Positions 14,717 through 23,770 of a stretch of 64,000 bases of DNA are shown piece by piece. Below the pieces are notes generated by a model. That model saw nothing but the letters and a program-made list of their open reading frames with translations. It had not been told where the DNA came from and searched no databases. A program made the position numbers and the translations under genes. The stretch is taken from assembly GCA_945902745.1 (NCBI GenBank), contig CAMDNE010000014.1, positions 1 through 64,000 of the forward strand, written 5' to 3'. Source of the DNA: Chitinophaga pinensis (lineage in GTDB: Bacteria; Bacteroidota; Bacteroidia; Flavobacteriales_D; Crocinitomicaceae). The stretch's first letter is position 1. Every line of letters starts with the position of its first letter.

Positions 14717-17257
14717 TTATTTTTTACATGTCTCTTTGCAGTTCGACTTGTCTTTGCAGTTCGACTTGTCTTTGCATTTTGATTTATCTGCACAACAAGC
14801 AGCTTTCTTCGTGCACTCATTTCCGCCCATGAATTTTCCATTTGCATCATAATGCGCTAAACACATTTCTTTCTCTTCAGGTGTACATTTCAATTCGTCA
14901 CACATTGCTGCGCACTCGTCTTTTGACATTTTAGCACATTTGCTCATGTCACACTTTCCGATCATTGTTTCACCATTCATGTGAGCATCGCACGTTTTCA
15001 TATCACCTTTACAAGATGACTTTCCGTGACATTCTTCCATTTTAGTTCCACAAGCAGCGTCTTTCTTTTCACCGTTATGACCATTCCCCAAGATTGGAGC
15101 AATTACCAAACCAATCAAACATGTTAATTTAATTAAGATGTTCATTGAAGGACCAGAAGTATCTTTGAAAGGATCACCAACTGTATCTCCAGTTACAGCA
15201 GCTTTGTGCGCTTCAGAACCTTTGTAAGTCATTTCACCATTAATCATAACACCTGCTTCGAAAGATTTCTTAGCGTTATCCCAAGCACCACCTGCATTGT
15301 TTTGGAAAACTGCCCAAAGTACACCAGAAACGGTAACACCAGCCATATAACCACCAAGCATTTCAGCAACTAATTTATAGTTTTCAGGATAAATCAATAC
15401 TCCTAATAATACAATTGCAATTGGGAATCCGATTGTTAAAACCCCTGGCAACATCATTTCACGTAAAGCAGCTTTTGTAGAAATATCTACACATTTAGCG
15501 TATTCTGGTTTACCAGTTCCTTCCATGATTCCTGGAATTTCTCTAAACTGACGTCTTACTTCATAAACCATATCCATTGCAGCTTTACCAACAGAATTCA
15601 TTGCTAATGCAGAGAACACAACTGGAATCATTGCTCCAATAAATAACATTGCTAAAACTGGCGCTTTGAAAATATTAATTCCATCAATTCCAGTAAACGT
15701 TACATAAGCAGCAAATAATGCAAGTGATGTTAATGCAGCAGAAGCGATAGCAAAACCTTTTCCTGTTGCAGCAGTTGTGTTACCAACTGAATCTAAAATA
15801 TCAGTACGTTCACGAACTTCTTTCGGTAATTCACTCATTTCAGCAATACCACCAGCATTATCAGAAATAGGTCCGAAAGCATCGATTGCTAATTGCATAG
15901 CTGTTGTAGCCATCATTGCAGAAGCAGCTAAAGCAACACCATAGAATCCAGCGAATGCATAAGAAGTCCAAATTGCCGCAGCAAATAAAATTACTGTAGG
16001 GAAAGTAGAAATCATACCTGTTGCTAAACCAGCAATGATATTTGTTCCAGCTCCAGTACTTGATTTTTCAACGATTTTTAAAATTGGTTTTTTACCCAAT
16101 CCAGTATAATATTCAGTAACGGAAGAAATAACTGCTCCAACAACCAAACCAACTAACGTTGCATAGAATACACGCATCGAAGAAATTTCTTTCAATCCTT
16201 CTCCATAGAAATTCATTTGCATTTTAGCAGGTAACATCCAGTTTACAAGAATAAAACAAGAAACAGCTACTAAAGCAATAGATACCCAGTTTCCGATATT
16301 CAATGCTCTTTGAACTTGAGCTTCTTTCGCATTGTTACTGCTTATTTTTACTAAGAACGTTCCAATAATAGAAATTACGATACCAATACCAGCGATTGAC
16401 ATTGGCAACAAAATTGGACCAATACCACCGAAAGCATCTTTGATCATACCACCCATGTCCTTGATCACATAGTTTCCAAGAACCATTGCTGCTAAAACAG
16501 TTGCAACGTAAGAACCAAATAAATCAGCACCCATTCCAGCAACGTCACCAACGTTATCACCTACGTTATCTGCAATTGTTGCAGGATTACGAGGATCATC
16601 TTCTGGAATTCCAGCTTCCACTTTTCCAACTAAATCAGCACCAACATCGGCAGCTTTCGTATAAATACCACCACCTACACGTGCAAACAATGCAATAGAT
16701 TCAGCTCCTAATGAGAATCCAGCAAGAGTTTCCAAAACGATTGTCATTTTTTCAGTTCCATCAGGCCCCCATGTTCCACCCATAAAATACTGGAAGAAGA
16801 AAATAAAGAAAGCTGTTAAACCTAAAACTGCCAAACCAGCAACACCAAGTCCCATAACTGTTCCACCACCGAATGATACTTTCAATGCTTGTGGTAAACT
16901 AGTACGAGCAGCTTGCGTTGTTCTAACATTCGTTTTTGTAGCGATTTTCATTCCCATGTTTCCAGCTAAAGCTGAGAAAAATGCACCAAAAATAAATGCT
17001 ACTACTATTAATATGTGTGTTGTTGGAACAATGAATGAAATTCCAGCTAAAACAATACTCGCTAAAACAACGAATATTGCCAACAATCTATATTCTGCTT
17101 TTAAGAAAGCTAATGCTCCTTCATAAATGTAATCTGAAATTTCTTTCATTTTACCATCACCTGCGTCTTGCTTTAAAACCCAAGCACGTTTTGCCCACAT
17201 AAAAAGCAGACCAATTATTGCCATTGCGATAGGCACATAAATCATTATTGATTCCAT
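14717..17257 (-). CDS. hppA: Membrane ion-translocating pyrophosphatase with Cys-rich C-terminal tail
   Basis: An 846-residue integral membrane protein that uses pyrophosphate hydrolysis to pump Na+ and/or H+. The pyrophosphate site is clear: [20 protein letters not shown] and the DNVGDNVGD motif. [10 protein letters not shown] has Ala where K+-independent enzymes have Lys, so the enzyme is probably K+-dependent and of the Na+-pumping type (family knowledge). The conserved pump ends near residue 726. It is followed by a 120-residue hydrophilic tail with 17 cysteines plus Lys, Asp, Met and His, ending in KDKSNC repeats. In this family both termini face the periplasm, so the tail should be periplasmic and could bind metal. 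I know of no such tail in characterised pyrophosphatases. Confidence 0.95.
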   Translation of the reverse strand: MESIMIYVPIAMAIIGLLFMWAKRAWVLKQDAGDGKMKEISDYIYEGALAFLKAEYRLLAIFVVLASIVLAGISFIVPTTHILIVVAFIFGAFFSALAGNMGMKIATKTNVRTTQAARTSLPQALKVSFGGGTVMGLGVAGLAVLGLTAFFIFFFQYFMGGTWGPDGTEKMTIVLETLAGFSLGAESIALFARVGGGIYTKAADVGADLVGKVEAGIPEDDPRNPATIADNVGDNVGDVAGMGADLFGSYVATVLAAMVLGNYVIKDMGGMIKDAFGGIGPILLPMSIAGIGIVISIIGTFLVKISSNNAKEAQVQRALNIGNWVSIALVAVSCFILVNWMLPAKMQMNFYGEGLKEISSMRVFYATLVGLVVGAVISSVTEYYTGLGKKPILKIVEKSSTGAGTNIIAGLATGMISTFPTVILFAAAIWTSYAFAGFYGVALAASAMMATTAMQLAIDAFGPISDNAGGIAEMSELPKEVRERTDILDSVGNTTAATGKGFAIASAALTSLALFAAYVTFTGIDGINIFKAPVLAMLFIGAMIPVVFSALAMNSVGKAAMDMVYEVRRQFREIPGIMEGTGKPEYAKCVDISTKAALREMMLPGVLTIGFPIAIVLLGVLIYPENYKLVAEMLGGYMAGVTVSGVLWAVFQNNAGGAWDNAKKSFEAGVMINGEMTYKGSEAHKAAVTGDTVGDPFKDTSGPSMNILIKLTCLIGLVIAPILGNGHNGEKKDAACGTKMEECHGKSSCKGDMKTCDAHMNGETMIGKCDMSKCAKMSKDECAAMCDELKCTPEEKEMCLAHYDANGKFMGGNECTKKAACCADKSKCKDKSNCKDKSNCKETCKK
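14735..14788. repeat. 18-bp coding tandem repeat in the pyrophosphatase tail
   Basis: Two perfect 18-bp units (14735-14752, 14753-14770) and one degenerate unit (14771-14788). On the minus strand they encode the KDKSNC repeats at the end of the Cys-rich tail. Units of six codons can be gained or lost without breaking the frame. Confidence 0.9.
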
Positions 17258-17289
17258 AAATTTAAATTTTGTTAATTTTTAACAGGGCG

Positions 17290-17321
17290 CAAAAGTAGAA
17301 GATTCCAATTATATCTGCAAG
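17290..17321 (-). promoter_or_regulatory. Probable hppA promoter
   Basis: On the minus strand CTTG (17321-17318), a 20-nt spacer and TACTTTTG (17297-17290). The -7 box is a perfect TAnnTTTG match and the -33 box has one mismatch. The start point would be near 17284, giving a leader of about 27 nt. Confidence 0.6.
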
Positions 17322-17465
17322 TTTAACGCTAATTAATAATATCAGCGTGTTACGCAGTTAATTTAAGAAGGTTACAATATCTGTAATAAGTGAGAACTAA
17401 ACCGTTTTTTGAAAAAGACAAAGGACTTCAAGACTCTAAGACGTTAGGATAAAAAGACGCATCTC

Positions 17466-17580
17466 TTAAAAGGAAGTTGGAAAAAGTATTTTGATCTAGG
17501 GAGTCATAGTTGTAACTTGTAATTCAAATTAACCACATAGACACATAGGGCACATAGATTGCAAAACTTGTAACTTGTAA
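17466..17580. repeat. Dispersed intergenic repeat at the 3' end of trxA
   Basis: Contains AAGGAAG-x-x-GGAAAAAGTA and GGGAGTCA words shared with 25304-25340, then ACTTGTAACTTGTAATT words shared with the repeats flanking glyS, and a CCACATAGACACATAGGG block. Words of that last type are scattered in intergenic DNA of many flavobacteria (general impression). It abuts the trxA stop codon. Confidence 0.65.
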
Positions 17581-17877
17581 TTAAATCGCCTGTTTAATCT
17601 TATTTTTCAAGGTATTAATATCCATCGCACCACTTTGTCTCCAAATAATTTCACCTTTTTTGAAAAGAACAAATGTTGGAACACTGCGCACTTTAAATTT
17701 CTCAGCAACATCAGGATTTTTATCAATGTCAATTTTTAGAATGCGAATCTTGCTTCCCATGTCATCCTTTAAGCGATCCATAATTGGGTGCATTGTTTTA
17801 CAAGGGCCACACCAAGTGGCATGGAAATCAACAAGAGTTGGAATATCTGATTTTACAATATCACTGAATTTACCCAT
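17581..17877 (-). CDS. trxA: Thioredoxin
   Basis: A 98-residue thioredoxin when started at the ATG at 17877; the frame extends to a TTG at 17895. The active-site motif is WCGPCK, the cis-proline is in VRSVPTFVLF, and the DF-x-A-T-W lead-in is conserved. No signal peptide is present, so it should be a cytoplasmic disulfide reductant. TAAGTTTG (17900-17893) overlaps the TTG codon and would place the transcript start downstream of it, which supports the ATG start. Confidence 0.93.
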   Translation of the reverse strand: MGKFSDIVKSDIPTLVDFHATWCGPCKTMHPIMDRLKDDMGSKIRILKIDIDKNPDVAEKFKVRSVPTFVLFKKGEIIWRQSGAMDINTLKNKIKQAI

Positions 17878-17986
17878 TTTTCGATTTTTTGACAAACTTA
17901 AGGAATATTAAAAAAGATTACTGTGACTAATATCACCTAATTCCGAATCTAATTCATCAATTCCGAATTCTCTGTATCTTTGTAAA

Positions 17987-19861
17987 ATGAATTTGATAAA
18001 ACAAACTATCTTTCATATTATAAAACTGCTTTTATTCTGGGTAATTGTTTTTGATTTTGAGCGCATATTGTTTTCGATTCACAACTGGGACAAATTTGCA
18101 AATGTGTCATTCATTGATTGGCTTTTAGCGTTTGTTTATTCATTGCGTTTAGACCTTGCGACAGCTGCATTGTTAAGTTTTCTGCCTTTAATTATTTTGT
18201 CAATTAATTATATACAACCTTCAAAATGGACGAAACGTATCTTTTACGGGGTTTTATTTCTTGAAGTTTTAATCTGTTCATTTATACATGGAGGAGAAAT
18301 TAATGCCTATACTGAATGGAATCACAAATTAACGACAAGAGTTTTTACACATCTATTGAATCCAGATGAAGTGGTAAGAACTGCTGATTACGGAATGATT
18401 ATTTGGTTTGCAATTTATGCAACTTTAGAAGCTGTTTTTGGGTATAAATTGATGAATTGGTTTTTTAAATTAGAATTAATTACAAACACTTTTAATTGGT
18501 TAGTTCGAATTCCAATTGCCCTTTTATTCATTGGTTTTTTTGGCCCTCTCTTTATTCTTATTGGTAGAGGTGGTACACAACAAATTCCAATTAACATAGA
18601 TTCGGCCTACTATACTAAGGATTATGCCGCAAACGATTTATCGGTGAATTCAGTTTACTTCTTTACGAAAAGTTTCATGCTTTATAATAGAAGTGAAATC
18701 GGTGCAATGTTTCCAATTATAGCTGAAAAAGAAAGTAAAATCTTCTTGAATGATTTTTACACATACCCTGTTAAACATGATAATTATATATTCGACAATA
18801 AGCGTCCAAACATCGTTTTTATAATCCTTGAAGGTTGGTCGGCAAATGCGATTAACAGTTTGTCGGGAATTGATGGAGCAACACCGAATTTCGATAAACT
18901 TACCAAGCAAGGATTACTCTTCACGAATATTTATGCAACTGGAGGAACATCTGAAATTGGTAATTCTTCTATTTTTAGCGGCTATCCTGCACTTCCGGAA
19001 ATTTCTATTACGATGCAACCTGATAAACACCGAAAAATCCCATCGTTTAATGAAGATCTTAAGAAATGGGGATATACCTCCAATTATATTTTTAGTGGCG
19101 ATTTGAAGTATGGAAACATTGGTGGCTATTTCATTGATCATGGTTTTGATGTTGTTGAGGATGAAGATGATTTTCCTAAAAATTTAAAACGTGGGAAACT
19201 GAATTATTATGATGAAGATTTATACAGTATCTTGATTAAAAAAATGGATCAGTCAAAAGGTCCTTTTATGCATTGCGCATTTACAGGAAGCACACATTCT
19301 CCTTATGATTATCCTAATCGTGGGACAAAAAAATGGAAAGGGGAAGATCCTGATTTTATGAGTTCAATGTATTATGCAGATAAATGTTTAATTGATTTTC
19401 TCAATAAGTGTAAAAGCCATAGCTGGTATAAAAACACCATTTTCGTGTTCGTTGCAGACCACGGACATGCTGCACCAACGGTTCAAAATCCAAATTTGTC
19501 GGCCTATTTTCATATTCCACTTTTCATTTACGGTGAACCTTTGAAAAAAGAGTTTCGTGGACAAAAAATAACAACACTTGGTTCACAAGCGGATATTGTT
19601 CGAACCTTACTTTATCAAATGGATGGTGATTTTGAACGGTATCATTGGAGTAAGGATTTGTTGAATCCAAATTGTCCCCAATTTGCGTTGCATACGATTA
19701 ATCGAGGTTATGGTTGGATTACACCAAAAGGGAATTTCAGTTACCACATGGACGCTAAAAATTATCCTGATTTAACGTACGATAAAAAAGCACTAAAAAA
19801 AGAAAGTGACCGTTGTCATTCCTTTATGTCATTAATTTATAACGAATACAAGAATCTCTAA
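17987..19861 (+). CDS. LtaS-like membrane sulfatase-fold phosphotransferase
   Basis: A 624-residue protein with five hydrophobic segments in residues 1-190, followed by an alkaline-phosphatase/sulfatase-fold extracytoplasmic domain (about 260-560). NIVFIILEGWS carries the first metal-binding acid, TGGTSE has the nucleophilic Thr typical of lipoteichoic acid synthase relatives, and FVADHGH carries later metal ligands. In Gram-negative bacteria such proteins transfer phospho-alcohol groups to lipids or glycans. It begins a tight operon with a glycosyltransferase (1-nt gap) and a heptosyltransferase, which points to envelope glycolipid modification. TATCTTTG (17975-17982) lies 4 nt before the ATG. 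Confidence 0.9.
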   Translation: MNLIKQTIFHIIKLLLFWVIVFDFERILFSIHNWDKFANVSFIDWLLAFVYSLRLDLATAALLSFLPLIILSINYIQPSKWTKRIFYGVLFLEVLICSFIHGGEINAYTEWNHKLTTRVFTHLLNPDEVVRTADYGMIIWFAIYATLEAVFGYKLMNWFFKLELITNTFNWLVRIPIALLFIGFFGPLFILIGRGGTQQIPINIDSAYYTKDYAANDLSVNSVYFFTKSFMLYNRSEIGAMFPIIAEKESKIFLNDFYTYPVKHDNYIFDNKRPNIVFIILEGWSANAINSLSGIDGATPNFDKLTKQGLLFTNIYATGGTSEIGNSSIFSGYPALPEISITMQPDKHRKIPSFNEDLKKWGYTSNYIFSGDLKYGNIGGYFIDHGFDVVEDEDDFPKNLKRGKLNYYDEDLYSILIKKMDQSKGPFMHCAFTGSTHSPYDYPNRGTKKWKGEDPDFMSSMYYADKCLIDFLNKCKSHSWYKNTIFVFVADHGHAAPTVQNPNLSAYFHIPLFIYGEPLKKEFRGQKITTLGSQADIVRTLLYQMDGDFERYHWSKDLLNPNCPQFALHTINRGYGWITPKGNFSYHMDAKNYPDLTYDKKALKKESDRCHSFMSLIYNEYKNL

Positions 19862-19862
19862 G

Positions 19863-21341
19863 ATGGTTCAAACAGACAAATTCTATTCTTATAAACTCAT
19901 CATTTTCGCCGCAATAATTGTACGGTTAATTGCTGCTATTTTCTCACAAGGATATGGCATGCACGACGATCATTTTTTGGTGATTGAAGCCTCTGCTTCT
20001 TGGGTCGATGGTTATGATTATAATAATTGGCTCCCTTGGACTGAAGGTAATGTTGGGATTCCAGAAGGACACAGTTTTACGTATGTTGGATTAAATTACA
20101 TCTACTTTTCTATCATGAAGTTTTTAGGGGTAATGGATCCTAAAATTCTAATGCTCGTAAATCGTTTGATTCATGCCTTGGCTTCGTTAATAGTAGTTTG
20201 GTTTGGAATGAAAATCACGGAAAAACTATCAAATCGTGAAAATGCCATCAAAGTAGGTTGGATTTTAGCTTTGCTTTGGATTCTTCCATTTGTTTCCGTT
20301 CGAAATTTGGTAGAAGTTGCAGCGCTTCCCTTTTTAGTTTACGGCGTTTGGCTCGTTCTCAAAAAAGAAAGTATTGGAAATTTTATTCTCGCTGGAATGT
20401 TTATTGGCATGGCTGTTTCTTTTCGTTATCAAATTGGTGTTTTTGCAATGGGAATAGCAGCATATTATTTCTTTAAATGGCAATTCAAACTGTTTTTCGC
20501 TTTTTCATTTGGTGTGGTTTTACTTTTCATTCTGACCCAAGGATTAGTTGATTATTTTATTTGGGGTTATCCATTTGCAGAATTGATCAGCTACATCACC
20601 TATAACATGAAAGAAGGTTCAGCTTATCTTCCAAACCAAAATTATTTCATGTATTTCATTGTGTTAATTGGAAGTTTGTTTGTTCCACTTGGAATTGTTA
20701 TGGCAATAGGATTTTTTAAATCGTATAAACGCTATGCCGTATTATTCATTCCAACAATAGCCTTCATTTTGTTTCATACCTTGTATCCAAACCGACAAGA
20801 AAGATTCATTCTTTCTGTTTTACCCTTCTTCATCATTCTTGGTGTAATGGGATATCAATTGCTCAAAGAATCCAACTGGAAAAATAAACTTTGGAAAACA
20901 TCGATGATCATTTTCTGGGTGTTTAATGTTCCATTTTTACTTTTCTCAATGACGATGTATTCCAAAAAATCTCGTGTTGAAGCGATGTATCATTTGTACG
21001 GAAACAACATTGAAAATGAACGCATTTTATTGGAAGGTTCAGCAACGCAAAGAACCTCGATGATGCCAAAATTTTATTCAAAAAGTTGGTATTCCCAATT
21101 TACAGACCGAACTGATTCAACGCAAGATCTAAGAGTTAATCCCACATCAGATTACGATTATATCTTCTTCTTTGATGAAAAGGATTTATTCAAACGCATT
21201 CAAAAATACAAGGTGATATATCCAAAAATGAAATTGGAGAAAAAGAGTTTTCCTAGTACAATAGATGTGATATTGCGGAAGTTAAATCCGCGCAATGCAA
21301 ATGAGTATATTGAAATTTGGCGCACACATTCTCAAAAATAA
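19863..21341 (+). CDS. Multi-pass GT-C glycosyltransferase, GT22/GT39-like
   Basis: A 492-residue protein with about ten transmembrane segments. An early acidic motif (GMHDDHFL) lies in the first external loop, as in polyprenyl-phosphate-dependent GT-C enzymes. A YPNRQERFILSVLPFF block resembles the late motif of the GT22 (Alg9/PIG-B) mannosyltransferases. The soluble C-terminal part is about 120 residues. It begins 1 nt after the stop codon of the LtaS-like gene, so the two are very probably translated together and act on the same cell-surface glycan. The donor and acceptor cannot be told from the sequence. Confidence 0.85.
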   Translation: MVQTDKFYSYKLIIFAAIIVRLIAAIFSQGYGMHDDHFLVIEASASWVDGYDYNNWLPWTEGNVGIPEGHSFTYVGLNYIYFSIMKFLGVMDPKILMLVNRLIHALASLIVVWFGMKITEKLSNRENAIKVGWILALLWILPFVSVRNLVEVAALPFLVYGVWLVLKKESIGNFILAGMFIGMAVSFRYQIGVFAMGIAAYYFFKWQFKLFFAFSFGVVLLFILTQGLVDYFIWGYPFAELISYITYNMKEGSAYLPNQNYFMYFIVLIGSLFVPLGIVMAIGFFKSYKRYAVLFIPTIAFILFHTLYPNRQERFILSVLPFFIILGVMGYQLLKESNWKNKLWKTSMIIFWVFNVPFLLFSMTMYSKKSRVEAMYHLYGNNIENERILLEGSATQRTSMMPKFYSKSWYSQFTDRTDSTQDLRVNPTSDYDYIFFFDEKDLFKRIQKYKVIYPKMKLEKKSFPSTIDVILRKLNPRNANEYIEIWRTHSQK

Positions 21342-21365
21342 GAATCCTTTATCTACCTTTAATCT

Positions 21366-22352
21366 GTGAAAATTCTTGTCGTTCGGTTTAGTTCTATTGG
21401 TGACGTTGTATTAACAACTCCAGTCGTGCGTTGCTTAAAGCAACAAATTCCAAACTGTGAGATTCATTTCATCACCAAAAAAGCATTCAAAGGAATTTTA
21501 GAACATAATTCCAATATTTCTAAGATTTTCACGATTGACTCGTCCATTTCTGAAGTTATTCCCGCTTTAAAAGAAGAAAAATACGATTATGTAATTGATT
21601 TGCATAAAAATTTACGCACGTTTCAACTCAAAAATAAATTGGGTCGTCCATCCTACTCTTTTCCTAAACTCAATTTTGAAAAATGGATATTGGTGAATTT
21701 GAAACGAAATAACATGCCGAAAGTTCATGTTGTTGACCGTTATTTTAAAGCCGTAGAAAAATTAGGTGTCAAAAATGACAATAAACCCTGTGATTTCTTT
21801 ATTCAGCTTTCAGACGAAATCCAAATTAAAGATCATTTCAACCTAACTTCAGAGAAATATATTACCATCGCAATCGGTGCTCAATTTGCAACGAAACGCA
21901 TGCCTTTCGAAAAATTAAAGGAAATCATCGAGCAACTGAATCAATCAATCATTTTAATTGGTGGTGAAACAGATAAAACGTTGGCAGATGAAATTTTGGC
22001 CGCATTTCCAAATAAAACTATTTTCTCTGCTTGCGGAATTTTCTCTTTGGCGCAATCAGCAAGCATTGTGAAACAATCACGTGTTTTACTGACAAATGAT
22101 ACTGGAATGATGCACATTGCTTCATGCTTTCAAATTCCAACAATCAGTGTTTGGGGAAATACCGTTCCAGAATTAGGCATGTATCCGTATTTTCCTGAAA
22201 ATCCTGAAATCTTCTCAATTCACGAAGTAAAAGGATTGAATTGCAGACCTTGTTCAAAAATTGGTTTTCAAAAATGTCCAAAAGGTCACTTTAACTGCAT
22301 GAATTTGCAGGATTCAAAAGTGATTGGGGCAGATATATTGGGGAAAATTTAA
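21366..22352 (+). CDS. Glycosyltransferase family 9 (heptosyltransferase)
   Basis: A 328-residue cytoplasmic GT-B protein. It has the typical start MKILVVRFSSIGDVVLTTPV, a nucleotide-sugar region with LTNDTGMMHIAS, and VWGNTVPE, all hallmarks of the WaaC/WaaF/RfaF family that builds the LPS core. The start codon is GTG at 21366; no nearby ATG would keep the conserved N-terminus. The C-terminal part has several cysteines (NCRPCSKIGFQKCPKGHFNC), a common feature of Bacteroidota members. Third gene of the envelope operon, 24 nt after the GT-C gene. Confidence 0.93.
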   Translation: MKILVVRFSSIGDVVLTTPVVRCLKQQIPNCEIHFITKKAFKGILEHNSNISKIFTIDSSISEVIPALKEEKYDYVIDLHKNLRTFQLKNKLGRPSYSFPKLNFEKWILVNLKRNNMPKVHVVDRYFKAVEKLGVKNDNKPCDFFIQLSDEIQIKDHFNLTSEKYITIAIGAQFATKRMPFEKLKEIIEQLNQSIILIGGETDKTLADEILAAFPNKTIFSACGIFSLAQSASIVKQSRVLLTNDTGMMHIASCFQIPTISVWGNTVPELGMYPYFPENPEIFSIHEVKGLNCRPCSKIGFQKCPKGHFNCMNLQDSKVIGADILGKI

Positions 22353-22472
22353 AAAGTTAACGATGTTATCCAATTATTAGCATCTTGAAAACAATGTTAA
22401 TAAGTAATAAAAAGCCTTCAAAAAGCACAAACCATATTTATTACTTTTAACTGTTAATTCAAGACAGCTAAA

Positions 22473-23210
22473 ATGAACTATGATACTATGACAATTGAAT
22501 TTGAGCCTCTAGTAGAAGATCCCATTCCAGATCCTCGCATTAAAAAAGCCGAATTATTATCAGATCCTGAATCACGTTTAGATTCTCAAATCATGAAATA
22601 CACTCCAATGAGTGATTCAAGTATTGCGTTTAGAGACATGACAAATCTTGCTTCAAAAAAGGAAAGTATCACAAAGCTGATTGAAAAGTTGAATGTTGAA
22701 GGGAATTTAAGATACAAAAGAACCATTGAAGATACATATTGCAATGTTTACAGTTTTGACTATTGTTATTTTTCGAGAGTCTATTTACCAACTGTTTGGT
22801 GGACAGATGAAGCACTTGAAAGAGTATTAAATGGTGAAGAAGTGGAAGCTATTTTTGGCGAAACAGTAGATCATATTTATTCAAGCGCTATTCACGATTG
22901 GTTTTTGAAATGGGGAGCAAGTTTCGGTTGGAAAAGAGTTTTTACCGTTGAAGAGATTCAAAACCAAGTCAACAAAAATGGTGGTATTGGAATTATTTGT
23001 GCCAAACGAAAAGAAAAAGGATTGTCAGGTCATATTGTTCCAGTTATTCCTGAATGCGATAAAAACAAAGCCCACAGAATAAATGGTGAGACCCTTTACC
23101 CTTTGCAATCTCAAGCGGGTAAGTTAAATCATAACTACTTTTCAGAAATCAAAAAAGATTGGTGGAATGATGAGTTGTATTCTTCGTATGTTCTTTATTA
23201 TCATGATTAA
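22473..23210 (+). CDS. Putative papain/CHAP-like amidase
   Basis: A 245-residue protein without a signal peptide. TYCNVYSFD (residues 88-96) has the T-x-C-N-x-[YF] pattern around the catalytic Cys of several CHAP/NlpC-like amidases, giving C90. GHIVPVIPE gives H187 as the probable catalytic His. LQSQAG (211-216) and the Trp-rich stretches PTVWWTD and DWFLKWG are also typical of a family of uncharacterised proteins, some of which are seen as cell-wall-degrading effectors (from memory). Whether it cleaves peptidoglycan, and how it would leave the cell, is unknown; no secretion or immunity partner is evident. A good terminator follows. Confidence 0.6.
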   Translation: MNYDTMTIEFEPLVEDPIPDPRIKKAELLSDPESRLDSQIMKYTPMSDSSIAFRDMTNLASKKESITKLIEKLNVEGNLRYKRTIEDTYCNVYSFDYCYFSRVYLPTVWWTDEALERVLNGEEVEAIFGETVDHIYSSAIHDWFLKWGASFGWKRVFTVEEIQNQVNKNGGIGIICAKRKEKGLSGHIVPVIPECDKNKAHRINGETLYPLQSQAGKLNHNYFSEIKKDWWNDELYSSYVLYYHD

Positions 23211-23255
23211 CTAGTGTCTTTTTTAATCTTCGATTTCAGCGTTGTTCTTGTTTTA

Positions 23256-23293
23256 AAAAATCAGTCATTTACAACTGTAAACGCCTGATTTTT
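23256..23293 (+). terminator. Terminator of the amidase-like gene
   Basis: AAAAATCAG (23256-23264) pairs with CTGATTTTT (23285-23293). The loop itself contains an inner TTTAC/GTAAA stem. It ends in a T run, 46 nt past the stop codon. Confidence 0.75.
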
Positions 23294-23562
23294 AAAACTG
23301 CAAACGCCTCGAATTCAAACATTAAAATACAGACACTATGTTTTTAGGATAAAACCGCTGCGTTGCAGTTTTACTGCTGCGCCACATTATCAATTCTATT
23401 TTTTTTCAGAAATCTTAATTAATTCAATCACTTTTACACACGAAAGTTGAATTGTGCCAAAAATTTGCAGCAGCATTACACCACGCAATAGCACCGAAGG
23501 TAAATACAGCGGAGTATTGCCAGAACATTTTAATTTGTCATTAAAATTCCAAACCAAAACAC

Positions 23563-23594
23563 CTTGTAAATATTATAAAAACTACGTACTTTTG
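23563..23594 (+). promoter_or_regulatory. Probable promoter of the amidoligase-like gene
   Basis: CTTG (23563-23566), a 20-nt spacer and TACTTTTG (23587-23594). The -7 box is a perfect match and the -33 box has one mismatch. It would give a leader of roughly 170 nt before the ATG at 23771, which is long for this genome. Confidence 0.45.
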
Positions 23595-23770
23595 TGGCTT
23601 AGAAAAAACAATCTAAAGTTTGTAATTCCTTATAAATTCTATTTATTGTCTTCTTTCTGTTTTACAGGTTAGAAATTTCTGAAACAAAACTAAAATTCCT
23701 ATATATCAACGTATTAAACCCCAAATTTTTGGACCTTACCTACGTATAACTTTAATAAGAAGAAGAATAA

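Larger units (their letters stand above)
17258..17580. other. Intergenic region between hppA and trxA
   Basis: About 320 bp without a gene. The hppA promoter is at 17290-17321, and a dispersed repeat element fills about 17466-17580. Confidence 0.7.
23211..23770. other. 560-bp intergenic region with several hairpins
   Basis: Holds the terminator at 23256-23293; a near-repeat of AACTGTAAACGCCT (23273 on) at about 23296; an imperfect hairpin at 23351-23372; a perfect 8-bp stem ATTTTAAT/ATTAAAAT at 23527-23547; and a promoter at 23563-23594. The middle (about 23340-23520) is less A/T-rich than its surroundings and may be decayed repeat or mobile DNA. A 72-codon frame at 23454-23672 shows no coding signs. 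Confidence 0.55.

Noticed and set aside
14590-14850. 86-codon minus-strand frame
   Set aside because: Mostly out-of-frame reading of the Cys-rich tail of the pyrophosphatase plus its terminator.
23454-23672. 72-codon plus-strand frame in the spacer before the amidoligase-like gene
   Set aside because: Composition is not protein-like, it crosses hairpins and the likely promoter, and no motif is seen.
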